Shown one piece after another: positions 16,551 to 25,364 of a stretch of DNA of 64,000 bases (positions are counted from its first letter, which is position 1; each line of letters begins with the position of its first letter). The translations under genes and the position numbers were made by a program. The stretch lies in NCBI GenBank assembly GCA_023398165.1, contig JAEWSQ010000028.1, positions 42,321 to 106,320 of the forward strand, given 5' to 3'. Below the pieces are notes generated by a model. The model saw only the letters and a list, made by a program, of their open reading frames with translations. It searched no databases and had not been told where the DNA came from. Source of the stretch: Spirochaetota bacterium (GTDB taxonomy: Bacteria; Spirochaetota; Spirochaetia; Treponematales; Treponemataceae).

Positions 16551-19500
16551 GTGATTAAAAGAAAGTTTTCCCCGATTTTTTTCCCAGCCTTAGTATTACT
16601 GGTGTCGTCATGTAATTTGTTCTTTGATAAAATAACAAATGAAGGGTCGATTTCTGCGCCTGTAGTATTGACACTCGATGCAGCACACAACGGCCATGTT
16701 GGAACCGCAAGTGCCGGAACAGGTGAATCATATTATAGGTTTACTGCAGGGAGTGCGGGATATTATGGTATTAAAGCATCTAATTTAACTGGAACTTTGT
16801 ATTTTAAGCTATATTCTGATTCAGGTTTTACAGCTCTAAAAGAATCTGCTGATTCAGCTGCTGGAATTACCGATGTTGTTCTGGATTCAGCTACAGTATA
16901 TTATCTCAAAGTAATCAATGAAAACAGTTCCGGCTTGGAATACACGCTGCTGTTGTCCAGGACAGGAGATCTTCCAAGAGAAAATACAGCGGAAGGCAGT
17001 ATTGCTTCCCCGGTTGAATTAACTCTTGATACAGCGCACTCGGGTAAGGTGGGATCAACAAATGATAATTTTTCTTCATATTACAAATTTACCGCAGGAG
17101 ATACAGGCTACTATAAGATAGCGGTAACCGGCCTTTCAGCTGAGCTTACATTTCATGTATGCGTTAAATCAGATTTTAATAGTATTATAGCAAGTCCTTC
17201 TTCAACGGAAGGTATAAGCAGCATTGCTTTATCAGCTGCAGCAACGTATTACTTAAGAGTTGCTAATTCATCTGGAGTTAACCAGGTGTATACAATCACA
17301 GTATCCTGGATCGGAGCCTCTCCAAGTGAAGGCAGTATTGATTCTCCTGTTTCACTGACTATTTCTACTGCATATTCAGGAAGGGTAGGAGGTGAAAGCG
17401 GTTTAAATACATCCTATTACAAATTTACCAGTGGAGCTGCCGGAACATATACTATAATGGCGGCAAATTTATCTGAAAAACTTTCATTTTATTTATACAA
17501 TGATTCAACATTTACTACTATAAAATCCAATGCTTCTTCAACTAAGGGTCTTTCCTATGTTGAATTATCAGGCGGGACAACATATTATTTAAAGATTTAT
17601 AATGATACGGGAAATAATCAAACATATACACTTGGAGTATATCCTCCGTATCTCGAGGGCAGTCCTGATTCTCCTGTTGTACTTACTACAGAGACTCCAT
17701 ATTCAGGAAAAGTCGGATCATCAGAGACATCTCCACTTTCTTACTATAAGTTTACTACAGGAGATACAGGATATTATGCAATATTAGCATCAAACCTCTC
17801 CTCTCCTTTGAATTTTACTCTGTACACCGATTCTGAATTTAAAACCCATAAGGCATCATCATCTACAACAAAAGGGATAGGGAGTGTCGGGTTAACAGGG
17901 GCGACAACATATTACCTAAAAGTATGTAACTATAATTCAAAAGATGTAGCATACACGCTAACCGTATCATATTTGGGTACAACCAGTAATGAAGGAAGTA
18001 CCAGTTCCCCGGTTGCTCTTACAATTGATGCTGAATATAACGGCAGGGCAGGAGAATACGGTGATAATGATTTCTCTTATTACAAGTTTACAACAGGGAC
18101 AGCGGGATCATATACCGTTACTGCATCAAATTGCAGTGGAGCTTTGTATTTCTATGTGTATAGTGATGCTGCTTTTAGTACTCAAAAAGCATATTTTAAT
18201 ACTTCAGATAATACGGGTGTAAGCCTTGATGCAGCAACTACTTATTTTCTTAAGGTTGAAAACGGGAGTACATACGATATTTCGTATACAATCAAGATAT
18301 CCAGAGGCAGCGATGCTTTGAATGACGGCAGCAGAGCTTTACCAGCAACACTGTCCCTTGATGCTCCTTATTCATGCAAGGTAGCCGCGTATAATTATAA
18401 TTCTACTGACGATACTTCTTATTACAAGTTTACCACTGATACTGCCGGATGCTATACTATAGCTGCTTCTAATCTCTCTGCATCATTAGGATTTTATTTA
18501 TATAACGATTCCGGGTATTCTATGCAAATAGACTATGCCGATTTTTCAACAACAGGATTAAGCGATGTTACTCTAAATGAATCTTCCATCTATTATTTAA
18601 GAGTGGATAATCACAATTCGTCTACCCTAACTTACTCTTTGACCATTTCCCGTACTGGTGATGTTCCGAATGAGGGAGATACCAGTTCTCCAGTACAATT
18701 GACAGTCGATACCTCCCATTCGGCCAGGATTGGAGCATTTTCATCTTATAATGATTTTGATTCTTCTTGGTATAAGTTTACCACTGGAGAGAAAGGCGTA
18801 TATTCTATTTTTATTACAGATATTGAAACATATTCTTCTCCTTCCTACTATTTGTACACTGATTCTACATACACTTCACAAATTACAAGAACAAACAAGT
18901 ATGAATTACAAAGCAATACCACGTATTATTTGAAAATAATAAATAATCAGGTAGCAAATTTATCCTATACCCTGAGAGTATCCCGAATCGGAGATGGATA
19001 TGTAACTGCCCCCATTATACTTACTCTAGAGTCTCCCTTTTCAGGTAGAATCCCATCTAACAATTATTCCTGGTACACGTTTACCACCGGAGATGCAGGT
19101 GCATATGCAATCACTACAGCTGATTTATCTGTTTCGCTCAAGTTCAGTCTGTATGTAGATTCAGCTTTTTCGGGCAACAGTGTATATGTAGAATCATCCA
19201 CAACTGGAATAAGCAATGTACCATTGTACAGTAATACTACTTATTATTTATTAATAACCAATACTCATTCATCTAATGTAACGTATACGCTCACGGTATC
19301 ATATACCGGTGATTCACCAAATGAAGGAAGTAAAATTGCTCCGGTAGAGCTTTTCCTTGATACTGGATATGCAGGAAAAGTCGGAACATCTTCTATTCCC
19401 GGCGGGGATTATTCCTGGTACAAATTTACGACCGGCTCTGCAGGGGCGTATGCGGTAAATGCATCCAGTTTGACAACAAATATTTCGTTTGGATTGTATA

Positions 19501-20012
19501 CTAATTCTTTCTTCTCTAATGGAAAGTCATTTTACGATGACACTACTAGAGGTTTAGAAAACATACTATTGGACTCTTCTACAACGTATTACTTAAAGAT
19601 ACTTAATAGTTCGGGTTTAAATACTTCGTATACCTTGAATCTTACGAGATTGGCAGATACTGCAAATGAAGGCAGTGAAGCAAATCCTGTTATTCTTACT
19701 ATAGGTACTCCTCATGAAAGCAGGATTGGAAATGCTGCGCAGGGCACTTCGTATTATACATTTACAACAGGGGAAGCAGGAACGTATGATATAACCGCTT
19801 CAGATTTGGACAGTTCAATGAATTTTTATGTATATTCAATTTCTTTTAATGGAATGTTAAAAGGTTCTGACAATTCCTCTACAACGGGAATTAGCGGTGT
19901 AAATTTGGCAGCTTCCACTCAATATTATTTGGAAGTGTATAATCCAATGATTTATTTTGACCCGAATATTTCTAAAGGCGAGGTGTTTACTCTTACGGTA
20001 ACAAAACAGTAA
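16551..20012 (+). CDS. Lipoprotein with ten tandem PPC-like repeats
   Basis: A 1153-residue outer-surface or periplasmic lipoprotein. The signal ends in LLVSSC (Cys21). The rest is ten tandem repeats of roughly 100-120 residues. Each opens with a variant of EGSxxSPVxLT, then YSGxVG, SYYKFTTGxAGxYxI, a LYxDS segment, TTYYLKxxN, and YTLTVSxxG. This is the shape of bacterial pre-peptidase C-terminal (PPC-like) beta-sandwiches, here without any enzyme domain. Repeat eight has lost the EGS element. The start is GTG, with GGAGAG 10 nt upstream. It probably acts as an adhesin or glycan-binding stalk; that is inference. Confidence 0.8.
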   Translation: MIKRKFSPIFFPALVLLVSSCNLFFDKITNEGSISAPVVLTLDAAHNGHVGTASAGTGESYYRFTAGSAGYYGIKASNLTGTLYFKLYSDSGFTALKESADSAAGITDVVLDSATVYYLKVINENSSGLEYTLLLSRTGDLPRENTAEGSIASPVELTLDTAHSGKVGSTNDNFSSYYKFTAGDTGYYKIAVTGLSAELTFHVCVKSDFNSIIASPSSTEGISSIALSAAATYYLRVANSSGVNQVYTITVSWIGASPSEGSIDSPVSLTISTAYSGRVGGESGLNTSYYKFTSGAAGTYTIMAANLSEKLSFYLYNDSTFTTIKSNASSTKGLSYVELSGGTTYYLKIYNDTGNNQTYTLGVYPPYLEGSPDSPVVLTTETPYSGKVGSSETSPLSYYKFTTGDTGYYAILASNLSSPLNFTLYTDSEFKTHKASSSTTKGIGSVGLTGATTYYLKVCNYNSKDVAYTLTVSYLGTTSNEGSTSSPVALTIDAEYNGRAGEYGDNDFSYYKFTTGTAGSYTVTASNCSGALYFYVYSDAAFSTQKAYFNTSDNTGVSLDAATTYFLKVENGSTYDISYTIKISRGSDALNDGSRALPATLSLDAPYSCKVAAYNYNSTDDTSYYKFTTDTAGCYTIAASNLSASLGFYLYNDSGYSMQIDYADFSTTGLSDVTLNESSIYYLRVDNHNSSTLTYSLTISRTGDVPNEGDTSSPVQLTVDTSHSARIGAFSSYNDFDSSWYKFTTGEKGVYSIFITDIETYSSPSYYLYTDSTYTSQITRTNKYELQSNTTYYLKIINNQVANLSYTLRVSRIGDGYVTAPIILTLESPFSGRIPSNNYSWYTFTTGDAGAYAITTADLSVSLKFSLYVDSAFSGNSVYVESSTTGISNVPLYSNTTYYLLITNTHSSNVTYTLTVSYTGDSPNEGSKIAPVELFLDTGYAGKVGTSSIPGGDYSWYKFTTGSAGAYAVNASSLTTNISFGLYTNSFFSNGKSFYDDTTRGLENILLDSSTTYYLKILNSSGLNTSYTLNLTRLADTANEGSEANPVILTIGTPHESRIGNAAQGTSYYTFTTGEAGTYDITASDLDSSMNFYVYSISFNGMLKGSDNSSTTGISGVNLAASTQYYLEVYNPMIYFDPNISKGEVFTLTVTKQ

Positions 20013-20060
20013 GTTCTACCGTTCATTCAAGACTGTATCTGATTTTGCGGTACTCCAAAA

Positions 20061-20315
20061 CAGGTACAGTCTGATATATATTTTTGGCGCGACAATGCAG
20101 GAAATTAAGTCGATATAGTGTATGAAGAAAACGGCTTAATTAAATCTCTTGAAATCAAGGAAGGAAAAACAATTCATACAGACTTTACGAAGGGGCTCGA
20201 AACATGGGTGAAAAGCTCGGGACAGCTTCCTTCTTCGTGCAGCATCGTGTATGCTGGAGATAAAGAGCTGTCGCTTCATGATATAAAGATGAATCCATGG
20301 AACAGCCGGTTTTAG
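20061..20315 (+). pseudogene. Remnant of a DUF4143-type AAA ATPase (C-terminal end)
   Basis: One frame reads QVQSDIYFWRDNAGN, then TAA (20106-20108), then VDIVYEENGLIKSLEIKEGK and onward to NPWNSRF. This is the C-terminal, nuclease-like part of the common AAA-ATPase/DUF4143 family (usual pattern YFWRDxxGNEVDxV, IEIKxGKT). The stop sits exactly where the conserved Glu of GNEVD belongs, a GAA-to-TAA change. The whole ATPase domain is missing upstream. It is a dead fragment left between two intact genes. The downstream ORF from GTG 20118 is only its tail. Confidence 0.72.
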
Positions 20316-20323
20316 GAGCTATA

Positions 20324-21004
20324 ATGACTATTTCTAAGAGATTTGTAAAACGCATTCTTATGTGCCTCTTAGGAGTATTGATCTGCTCATTCAGTGTGGG
20401 GATGTTTAATCTCGCCGCCTTTGGCGTTGATCCCTTTCAATGTTTTGCCCAGGGGTCTCATACAGTGTTTTCGCAGTATTTAACCTACGGGACGTATTAC
20501 CTCATCATATCGGTGATTATGCTGGTTATTATCTTTATCTGGGATAAACACTTTATCAGTTTGGGAACGTTTATAAATATGTTTTTGACAGGATACATAA
20601 TCGATTATTCATACCGGTTCTTAGTATCAATTTTTCCCGATCCTTCCATTCTGCAAAGAAGCGGATTACTGGCTCTTGCAGTTGCAATACTCTGTTTCGG
20701 TTCCGCATTCTATATTACCGCGGACCTCGGAGTATCTGTGTACGATGCTATTGCCCTCATTCTTGCTAAAAAAAAGATAAAGATAAAAAACTACATTCTC
20801 CCTTTTAAGTGGATAAGGGTTGCTACCGATTGTCTTTGTGTTTCCTTCGGAATGGTCTTCGGCAAGATGCCGGGAGCCGGAACCTTAGTAACCGCTTTTT
20901 TCATGGGGCCGGTTATCAGTTTGTTGAATCATAAGGTAGCCCAGCCGTTCCTTAATTGGAGGACTCCGCTGCCGGAAATCCTACAGACTGAAGGGAATGT
21001 GTGA
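20324..21004 (+). CDS. YczE/YitT-like membrane protein
   Basis: A membrane protein of 226 residues with about five to six hydrophobic segments. The pattern after the first (FNLAAFGVDPFQCFAQG) and the later ITADLGVSVYDAIALILAK give the two-fold repeated G-x-x-P/V-x-D-x-layout of the YczE/YyaS family, whose transport substrate is unknown. The start at 20324 is chosen because TTAGGAGCTATA directly precedes it; a longer frame from 20297 overlaps the decayed ATPase tail. Followed by a large palindrome and a terminator. Confidence 0.75.
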   Translation: MTISKRFVKRILMCLLGVLICSFSVGMFNLAAFGVDPFQCFAQGSHTVFSQYLTYGTYYLIISVIMLVIIFIWDKHFISLGTFINMFLTGYIIDYSYRFLVSIFPDPSILQRSGLLALAVAILCFGSAFYITADLGVSVYDAIALILAKKKIKIKNYILPFKWIRVATDCLCVSFGMVFGKMPGAGTLVTAFFMGPVISLLNHKVAQPFLNWRTPLPEILQTEGNV

Positions 21005-21012
21005 ATAGAAAT

Positions 21013-21040
21013 TAAATAGAACGAACGTTCGTTCTATTTA
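21013..21040. promoter_or_regulatory. 28-bp perfect palindrome, TetR-like operator
   Basis: The 28 bases read identically on both strands, with the core GAACGAACGTTCGTTC flanked by A/T-rich arms. GAACG...CGTTC dyads are typical operators of TetR-family repressors. It lies just after the membrane-protein gene and before the terminator, so it is not in an evident promoter position. No TetR gene is present in the window. It could instead be the loopless stem of an RNA. Confidence 0.5.
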
Positions 21041-21063
21041 TTGAAGGCAGCTGGGGAAAAAAA

Positions 21064-21095
21064 CTCTTTCATCCCTGAGATGAAAGAGCTTTTTT
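21064..21095. terminator. Bidirectional terminator between the YczE-like and GH16 genes
   Basis: CTCTTTCATC and GATGAAAGAG form a 10-bp perfect stem with a 5-nt loop, followed by a T-run on the plus strand and preceded by an A-run that serves as T-run on the minus strand. Confidence 0.82.
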
Positions 21096-21119
21096 CTAAC
21101 TTTGAAAAAATATCTGTGT

Positions 21120-23405
21120 TTATTTTTTAACTTCTTCCAGTTTGATATTGTCTATTGCAACAGTGTGTTTTATACCAATAAACTTTCCATTAACAGCGCC
21201 CATAGAAAAGCTTAAAATAACTGCCTTGTCGGTGTTCTCGGTCATCTGGAATTTGTACGTGAAAGTCTGGTACTGCGGAGAAAGGTCTATTTTCTGTGTT
21301 CCGGAATAGGGTATCCAGTTGTCGTCATTTGATCCGTCTCTTTGCAGTGCATACATGATTGTTCTGTTTATAGTGCATTTTGCATCGAAAGTAATCTGGT
21401 ACCACTTGTCTTTTTCGAGAGTGATGTTGTTCTGCTTCAGCTGAATCATCCAGTCCTGACCGCCGGTTTTTGAAATGTTGATGCATACAGCACCGTCTTC
21501 TGTAAGGGTATCGACAGCGTAGTCGGCAGCTGCAGCTTCATGAATGTACATTTCGTAGCCGGTCATGCCGCCTGAGAAGTTCCCGTTTACTAAAAGACCG
21601 TCTTCCTGAATACGTACATTGTCTATATAGGTAGAGCCTGCATTGCCGAGGCGGAGAACTAGTTCATGTGCGGCATCATTTGACTTGACGGTGAATTTTT
21701 GTTTAAAAGTCTGTTTTGTATTTGTAAGTTTAAATGACAGCTCATTTCCAGCAACCGCTGCTACAATTTTTTTGCCTGTATCTGCATATGCGTCAAAACT
21801 AAGGACATAGGTCGTCCCTTGTGCCAGCTGGAGACGATTTTGACTCACCGTAATAAGATCAAGTTTCTTCGTTTTTGCGGGCGCAGATACCCTTAATTCG
21901 CGTTTGTTTTTAGCATTGGTAATACTTACACTTGCTCCTGCTGCTTCATTTTTTACTGTCCAGTTTTCGAGCCTGTCTTTACCTTCCTGGAAAGCCCCGT
22001 TGTAAATATAATTCCCGTCCGGAAGAACTGTCCGGGGCTCTTCTTTAACAGGTTTATCTTTGGTCATTACAACAGACACATTGGTAATGTATACTTCTGC
22101 ATTCGAGCCCTGGTTTCCAAGGTTAAACTCCACGCGGGCTGTCGGGTCATCTTTTGCGGTCATTATAAAATCGAATGAATAATTTTTCTGCTTCGTAGTA
22201 ATGGTTGTTTTTGTGTCGGGGAAGTAGCGTATCCAGCCTGCATTCGGTGCGGTGATTGCAGGTTTTATGGTGCGATCTTCTGAAGCCCATGCATCAAAGC
22301 TGAATCTGTAGCTGCAGCCCTTTTCGAGGAAGATATTCGGCTGCACCACCTGCACGCTGTAGTCTAAGTCGCCGAAGTTTTCTGTTGTAATGACAAGCAT
22401 GCCGTTTTCAATTATCGCAGAAGCCTTTCCCTTTCCTGCGGTAAGGAAATCCCAGCCGGTAAGGTCGGAGAGGTTTTCCGTAGAGGTGAAATTCGGGTTT
22501 TTAACGTAGTTGCCGTCTGCATCGGTATCGCGCTGTACGGCCTTTACGGCAGGTTTTTCTACATTTTCGTTATAGTTTTGTTTCTGATACACCTTTACGT
22601 AGTCGACTACGAGCTGTGCGTTAGCGTCAAACTTTGTAGTTTCATCGGGATTGCCGGGCCAGTTGCCGCCGACAGCAAGATTTAAAATCATGTAAAAATT
22701 CTGATCAAAGGGAGCGGGGTAGGTAACTTCGCCGAACCCTGCTTTTTTGGTAAACCAGTCTTTTGTTGTGTAATACAGATTTCCGTCGATGTAGAAGCGG
22801 ATTTCACCCGGTTCCCATTCGCAGGAGTATACATGGAATTCTTTTGAAAAATCGCCTGATGAAAGAGCGTATGTTCCCTGCCTTTGTGTATGGGGTTCGC
22901 CGAAGTGGAGTGTTCCATGATTTTCGTTCGTTTTGTCGCCGAGCACTTCCATGATGTCTATTTCACCGCACTTGGGCCACTGACCGTAAAGGTTTTCATC
23001 GGTGCTCATCATCCAGAAAGCAGGAAGGAACCCTTTTCCGGCAGGCACCTTAAGCCGTGCTTCAAATTTGCCGTAGGTATAATCGTGCTTGTTTTGCGTA
23101 TTAACACGGCCTGAGGTATACGTTACAGAGCCGTCTGCTGCCGTTTCTTTTAAAGCCTGAATAACTAAGTATCCGTCTTTAACATAGATATTTTTTTCAG
23201 AATCTATGTACGATTGAAGCTCGTTATTTACCCAGCCCTTATCGTGGTATTCATAGTTCCAGTCATTCATGTTGAGCTTATTTCCGCTAAAGTCGTCTTT
23301 CCAGACAAGATCCTCCTCCGTGTACGATGAGACGGAATCGCCTGCTGACAGAGGAATGAGTAATCCTGTGCAAATGATAAGGCTTAGTAAGAGTTTTACT
23401 TTCAT
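21120..23405 (-). CDS. GH16 endo-beta-glucanase with carbohydrate-binding modules
   Basis: A 761-residue secreted hydrolase. A signal peptide (1-21) precedes a family 16 glycoside hydrolase domain (about 30-275). Its catalytic strand GEIDIMEVLG carries the nucleophile Glu148, Asp150 and acid/base Glu153. Three consecutive CBM4/9-like beta-sandwich modules follow (about 300-445, 460-600, 605-758), each with a G-x-W or LxxGxxYxxSFDA strand. The enzyme should cleave beta-1,3 or mixed-linked glucans outside the inner membrane. It is transcribed with the GH5 gene 37 nt upstream and ends at a bidirectional terminator. Confidence 0.92.
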   Translation of the reverse strand: MKVKLLLSLIICTGLLIPLSAGDSVSSYTEEDLVWKDDFSGNKLNMNDWNYEYHDKGWVNNELQSYIDSEKNIYVKDGYLVIQALKETAADGSVTYTSGRVNTQNKHDYTYGKFEARLKVPAGKGFLPAFWMMSTDENLYGQWPKCGEIDIMEVLGDKTNENHGTLHFGEPHTQRQGTYALSSGDFSKEFHVYSCEWEPGEIRFYIDGNLYYTTKDWFTKKAGFGEVTYPAPFDQNFYMILNLAVGGNWPGNPDETTKFDANAQLVVDYVKVYQKQNYNENVEKPAVKAVQRDTDADGNYVKNPNFTSTENLSDLTGWDFLTAGKGKASAIIENGMLVITTENFGDLDYSVQVVQPNIFLEKGCSYRFSFDAWASEDRTIKPAITAPNAGWIRYFPDTKTTITTKQKNYSFDFIMTAKDDPTARVEFNLGNQGSNAEVYITNVSVVMTKDKPVKEEPRTVLPDGNYIYNGAFQEGKDRLENWTVKNEAAGASVSITNAKNKRELRVSAPAKTKKLDLITVSQNRLQLAQGTTYVLSFDAYADTGKKIVAAVAGNELSFKLTNTKQTFKQKFTVKSNDAAHELVLRLGNAGSTYIDNVRIQEDGLLVNGNFSGGMTGYEMYIHEAAAADYAVDTLTEDGAVCINISKTGGQDWMIQLKQNNITLEKDKWYQITFDAKCTINRTIMYALQRDGSNDDNWIPYSGTQKIDLSPQYQTFTYKFQMTENTDKAVILSFSMGAVNGKFIGIKHTVAIDNIKLEEVKK

Positions 23406-23442
23406 ATGTTCTCCTTGCTGCGTTTTCTCTGCATAAAAATTT

Positions 23443-24462
23443 CTATTTAATATACTCTTTTAATAAACGGTCTCTTATGGAATCATAATGTGCATCAATA
23501 ATGCCGAAGTCCATTTCTTTGTATGACCAGATAGAGCATCCTATGCTGTTTTCTCTAAAAATTGAAAATACATCATTAAACCAGTTAAGGCTGTCCTCGC
23601 AGGGAGCCTTGTCTATGACGCCGAATTCACCGCAGTATAATCGGGCGCCGAACTTTTGAGCAGCCGATTTTGCATCCTTAACCATCTCGCGGATTAGAGA
23701 ATCGCCCATGTCCTTTTTATCTGCATCGGTAACATCCTTACCCTTGTAGCCGAGTACTTTTGAAAGTTCGATGTAGTACTCCATTGTACCCGGATACTTA
23801 ATATCGGTGTCCATAATCATATTGGGGACCCAGTGCGCTTTTTGATGGGTAAATATGAGAGGCTCATAAAAATGGAACGTAAGAATGATGTTTTTATCAG
23901 CCGGTTTTTCGAGGAGTTTAACCGTGCGTGCACTGTTCCATTGGATGCCTCCATAAATAATCGTTGTAACAGGCGCGTGTTTACGGACGGCTGATACAGT
24001 TCTTGTGATGAGTGAATTCCATAAAGAAGCAAGATTTTCTTCGACAACTTCATTTAAAAGTTCAAAAGCAACATGGGTATATGAGCCGTACTTCTTTGCA
24101 ATTTTTTCCCAGAGAGAAATGAATTTCTCTTTGAGGTGCTCATTGGTAAATAGATTATTTTTCGTATCATTGCCGGCGTCGTTAAAATCGTAGCCTGCAG
24201 CCTTGTGAAGATCCAGTATCAGCTCGAGCTGATATTCGCGGCACCACGAAACCATGTTGTCAAGGTATGCATATCCCTCAGGTTTACTGCTGCCGTCTTC
24301 GTTTTCTATAACGTTGTAATCAAAAGGGAGCCTTATGTGGTCAAAGCCCCAGCTCTTAACGCGTTCAACATCTTTTTTACTAATAAAAGTGTCGTAACGC
24401 TCTTTTGTATGATTGCACTGAGAAAGCCACCCTCCGAAATTTATTCCCCGTTCAAGTTTCAT
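23443..24462 (-). CDS. GH5 family endoglucanase-like protein
   Basis: A 339-residue (beta/alpha)8 enzyme of glycoside hydrolase family 5. Landmarks: the opening GINFGGWLSQ, HIRLPFDYNV, acid/base Glu138 in FELLNEV, and nucleophile Glu279 in YCGEFGV. No signal peptide is present, so it likely works in the cytoplasm on glucan oligosaccharides released by the secreted GH16 enzyme. First gene of the pair, divergent from an AraC-type regulator, with an AGG-rich site (ACCCTTGGAGGT) before its start. Confidence 0.92.
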   Translation of the reverse strand: MKLERGINFGGWLSQCNHTKERYDTFISKKDVERVKSWGFDHIRLPFDYNVIENEDGSSKPEGYAYLDNMVSWCREYQLELILDLHKAAGYDFNDAGNDTKNNLFTNEHLKEKFISLWEKIAKKYGSYTHVAFELLNEVVEENLASLWNSLITRTVSAVRKHAPVTTIIYGGIQWNSARTVKLLEKPADKNIILTFHFYEPLIFTHQKAHWVPNMIMDTDIKYPGTMEYYIELSKVLGYKGKDVTDADKKDMGDSLIREMVKDAKSAAQKFGARLYCGEFGVIDKAPCEDSLNWFNDVFSIFRENSIGCSIWSYKEMDFGIIDAHYDSIRDRLLKEYIK

Positions 24463-24543
24463 TCATACCTCCAAGGGTAAATATCAGTATAAGAGTACAT
24501 TCGGACAGACGGATGGTATAGTAGTAAAATATGAAAAATAGTG

Positions 24544-24549
24544 TATAAT
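24544..24549 (+). promoter_or_regulatory. -10 hexamer of the AraC-type regulator
   Basis: TATAAT ends 11 nt before the ATG at 24561, predicting a very short 5' leader. No good -35 is visible, as in activator-dependent or autoregulated promoters. Confidence 0.4.
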
Positions 24550-24560
24550 TATGTTTAATT

Positions 24561-25334
24561 ATGATTACTACTCCGGGCGGTACTGTAAAGGATAAAATAC
24601 TTCCTCACAAACTTTTCCTGCAGAGGGAGTATCAGGTTTCACACCTTGAATATGACAAGGAGATGGATTTCTACGAAGCGGTAAAAGAGGGCGATCTGCA
24701 AAAACTTGAAAGTATTATGCTGCCTCTTAAAAATGAAAAGCTGGGGAAATTGTCGAACAATCCTTTGCGTAATTTGAAGTATCACCTGGTGGTGACTGTC
24801 GCCATGATCACGAGGTTCTGCATAGAAGGAGGGCTCCCCTCAGAGACAGCGTACACGCTGAGCGACATAAGCATTCAGCAGGTTGATACGGCAAGAAACG
24901 AAGATGAGATAAATGAGCTTCACCGGCGTATTGTATTTGACTTTGCATCTAAAATGAAAAGCATGAGAGCTCTTGGGGGATACTCCCGTCCGGTAATAAA
25001 AACCATAGACTACATCTATGATCACCTTCAGGAAAAAATTACACTAACTGATATTGCCTCCTCTTCCGGCATGCAGAAAAATTACCTATGCGCCTTATTT
25101 AAAAAAGAAACAGAGTCAACAATCTTTTCGTATGTGATGAAGCTCCGCATAGAGGCCGCTTCCAACATGCTCAAATTTGCAGATTATAAACCGGCCGATA
25201 TCAGTCAGTATTTTATGTTTTCTTCTCACAGTAATTTTATAAAAGCTTTTAAAAAAGAGACTGGCTTTACGCCTGCACAGTACAGAAAAAAGTATTACCG
25301 AAAACAGTGGACAAAGAGCACAGACCCGTCTTGA
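24561..25334 (+). CDS. AraC-family transcriptional regulator of the beta-glucan genes
   Basis: A 257-residue regulator. The N-terminal 150 residues are a helical sensor-like region with NPLRNLKYHLVVTVAMITRFCIEGGL, a conserved segment in a group of AraC/YesN-like proteins. The C-terminal 100 residues hold the double helix-turn-helix (ITLTDIASSSGMQKNYLCALF and the second helix with FSSHSNFIKAFKKETGFTPAQYRK). It is divergent from the GH5-GH16 pair, 98 bp away, so control of beta-glucan use is the best guess. The effector is unknown. Confidence 0.88.
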   Translation: MITTPGGTVKDKILPHKLFLQREYQVSHLEYDKEMDFYEAVKEGDLQKLESIMLPLKNEKLGKLSNNPLRNLKYHLVVTVAMITRFCIEGGLPSETAYTLSDISIQQVDTARNEDEINELHRRIVFDFASKMKSMRALGGYSRPVIKTIDYIYDHLQEKITLTDIASSSGMQKNYLCALFKKETESTIFSYVMKLRIEAASNMLKFADYKPADISQYFMFSSHSNFIKAFKKETGFTPAQYRKKYYRKQWTKSTDPS

Positions 25335-25364
25335 CTATTATGCAGAATTCTCTTCATATAATGC

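Noticed and set aside
16640..19990. Periodic DNA repeats that might be a CRISPR or satellite array
   Set aside because: The period of roughly 330 nt is that of protein repeats in a single reading frame; there are no short identical repeats with unique spacers.
25333..25362. Promoter TTGACT...TATAAT before the radical SAM gene
   Set aside because: The 20-nt spacer is too long for a typical promoter, and the predicted start would fall past the ATG.
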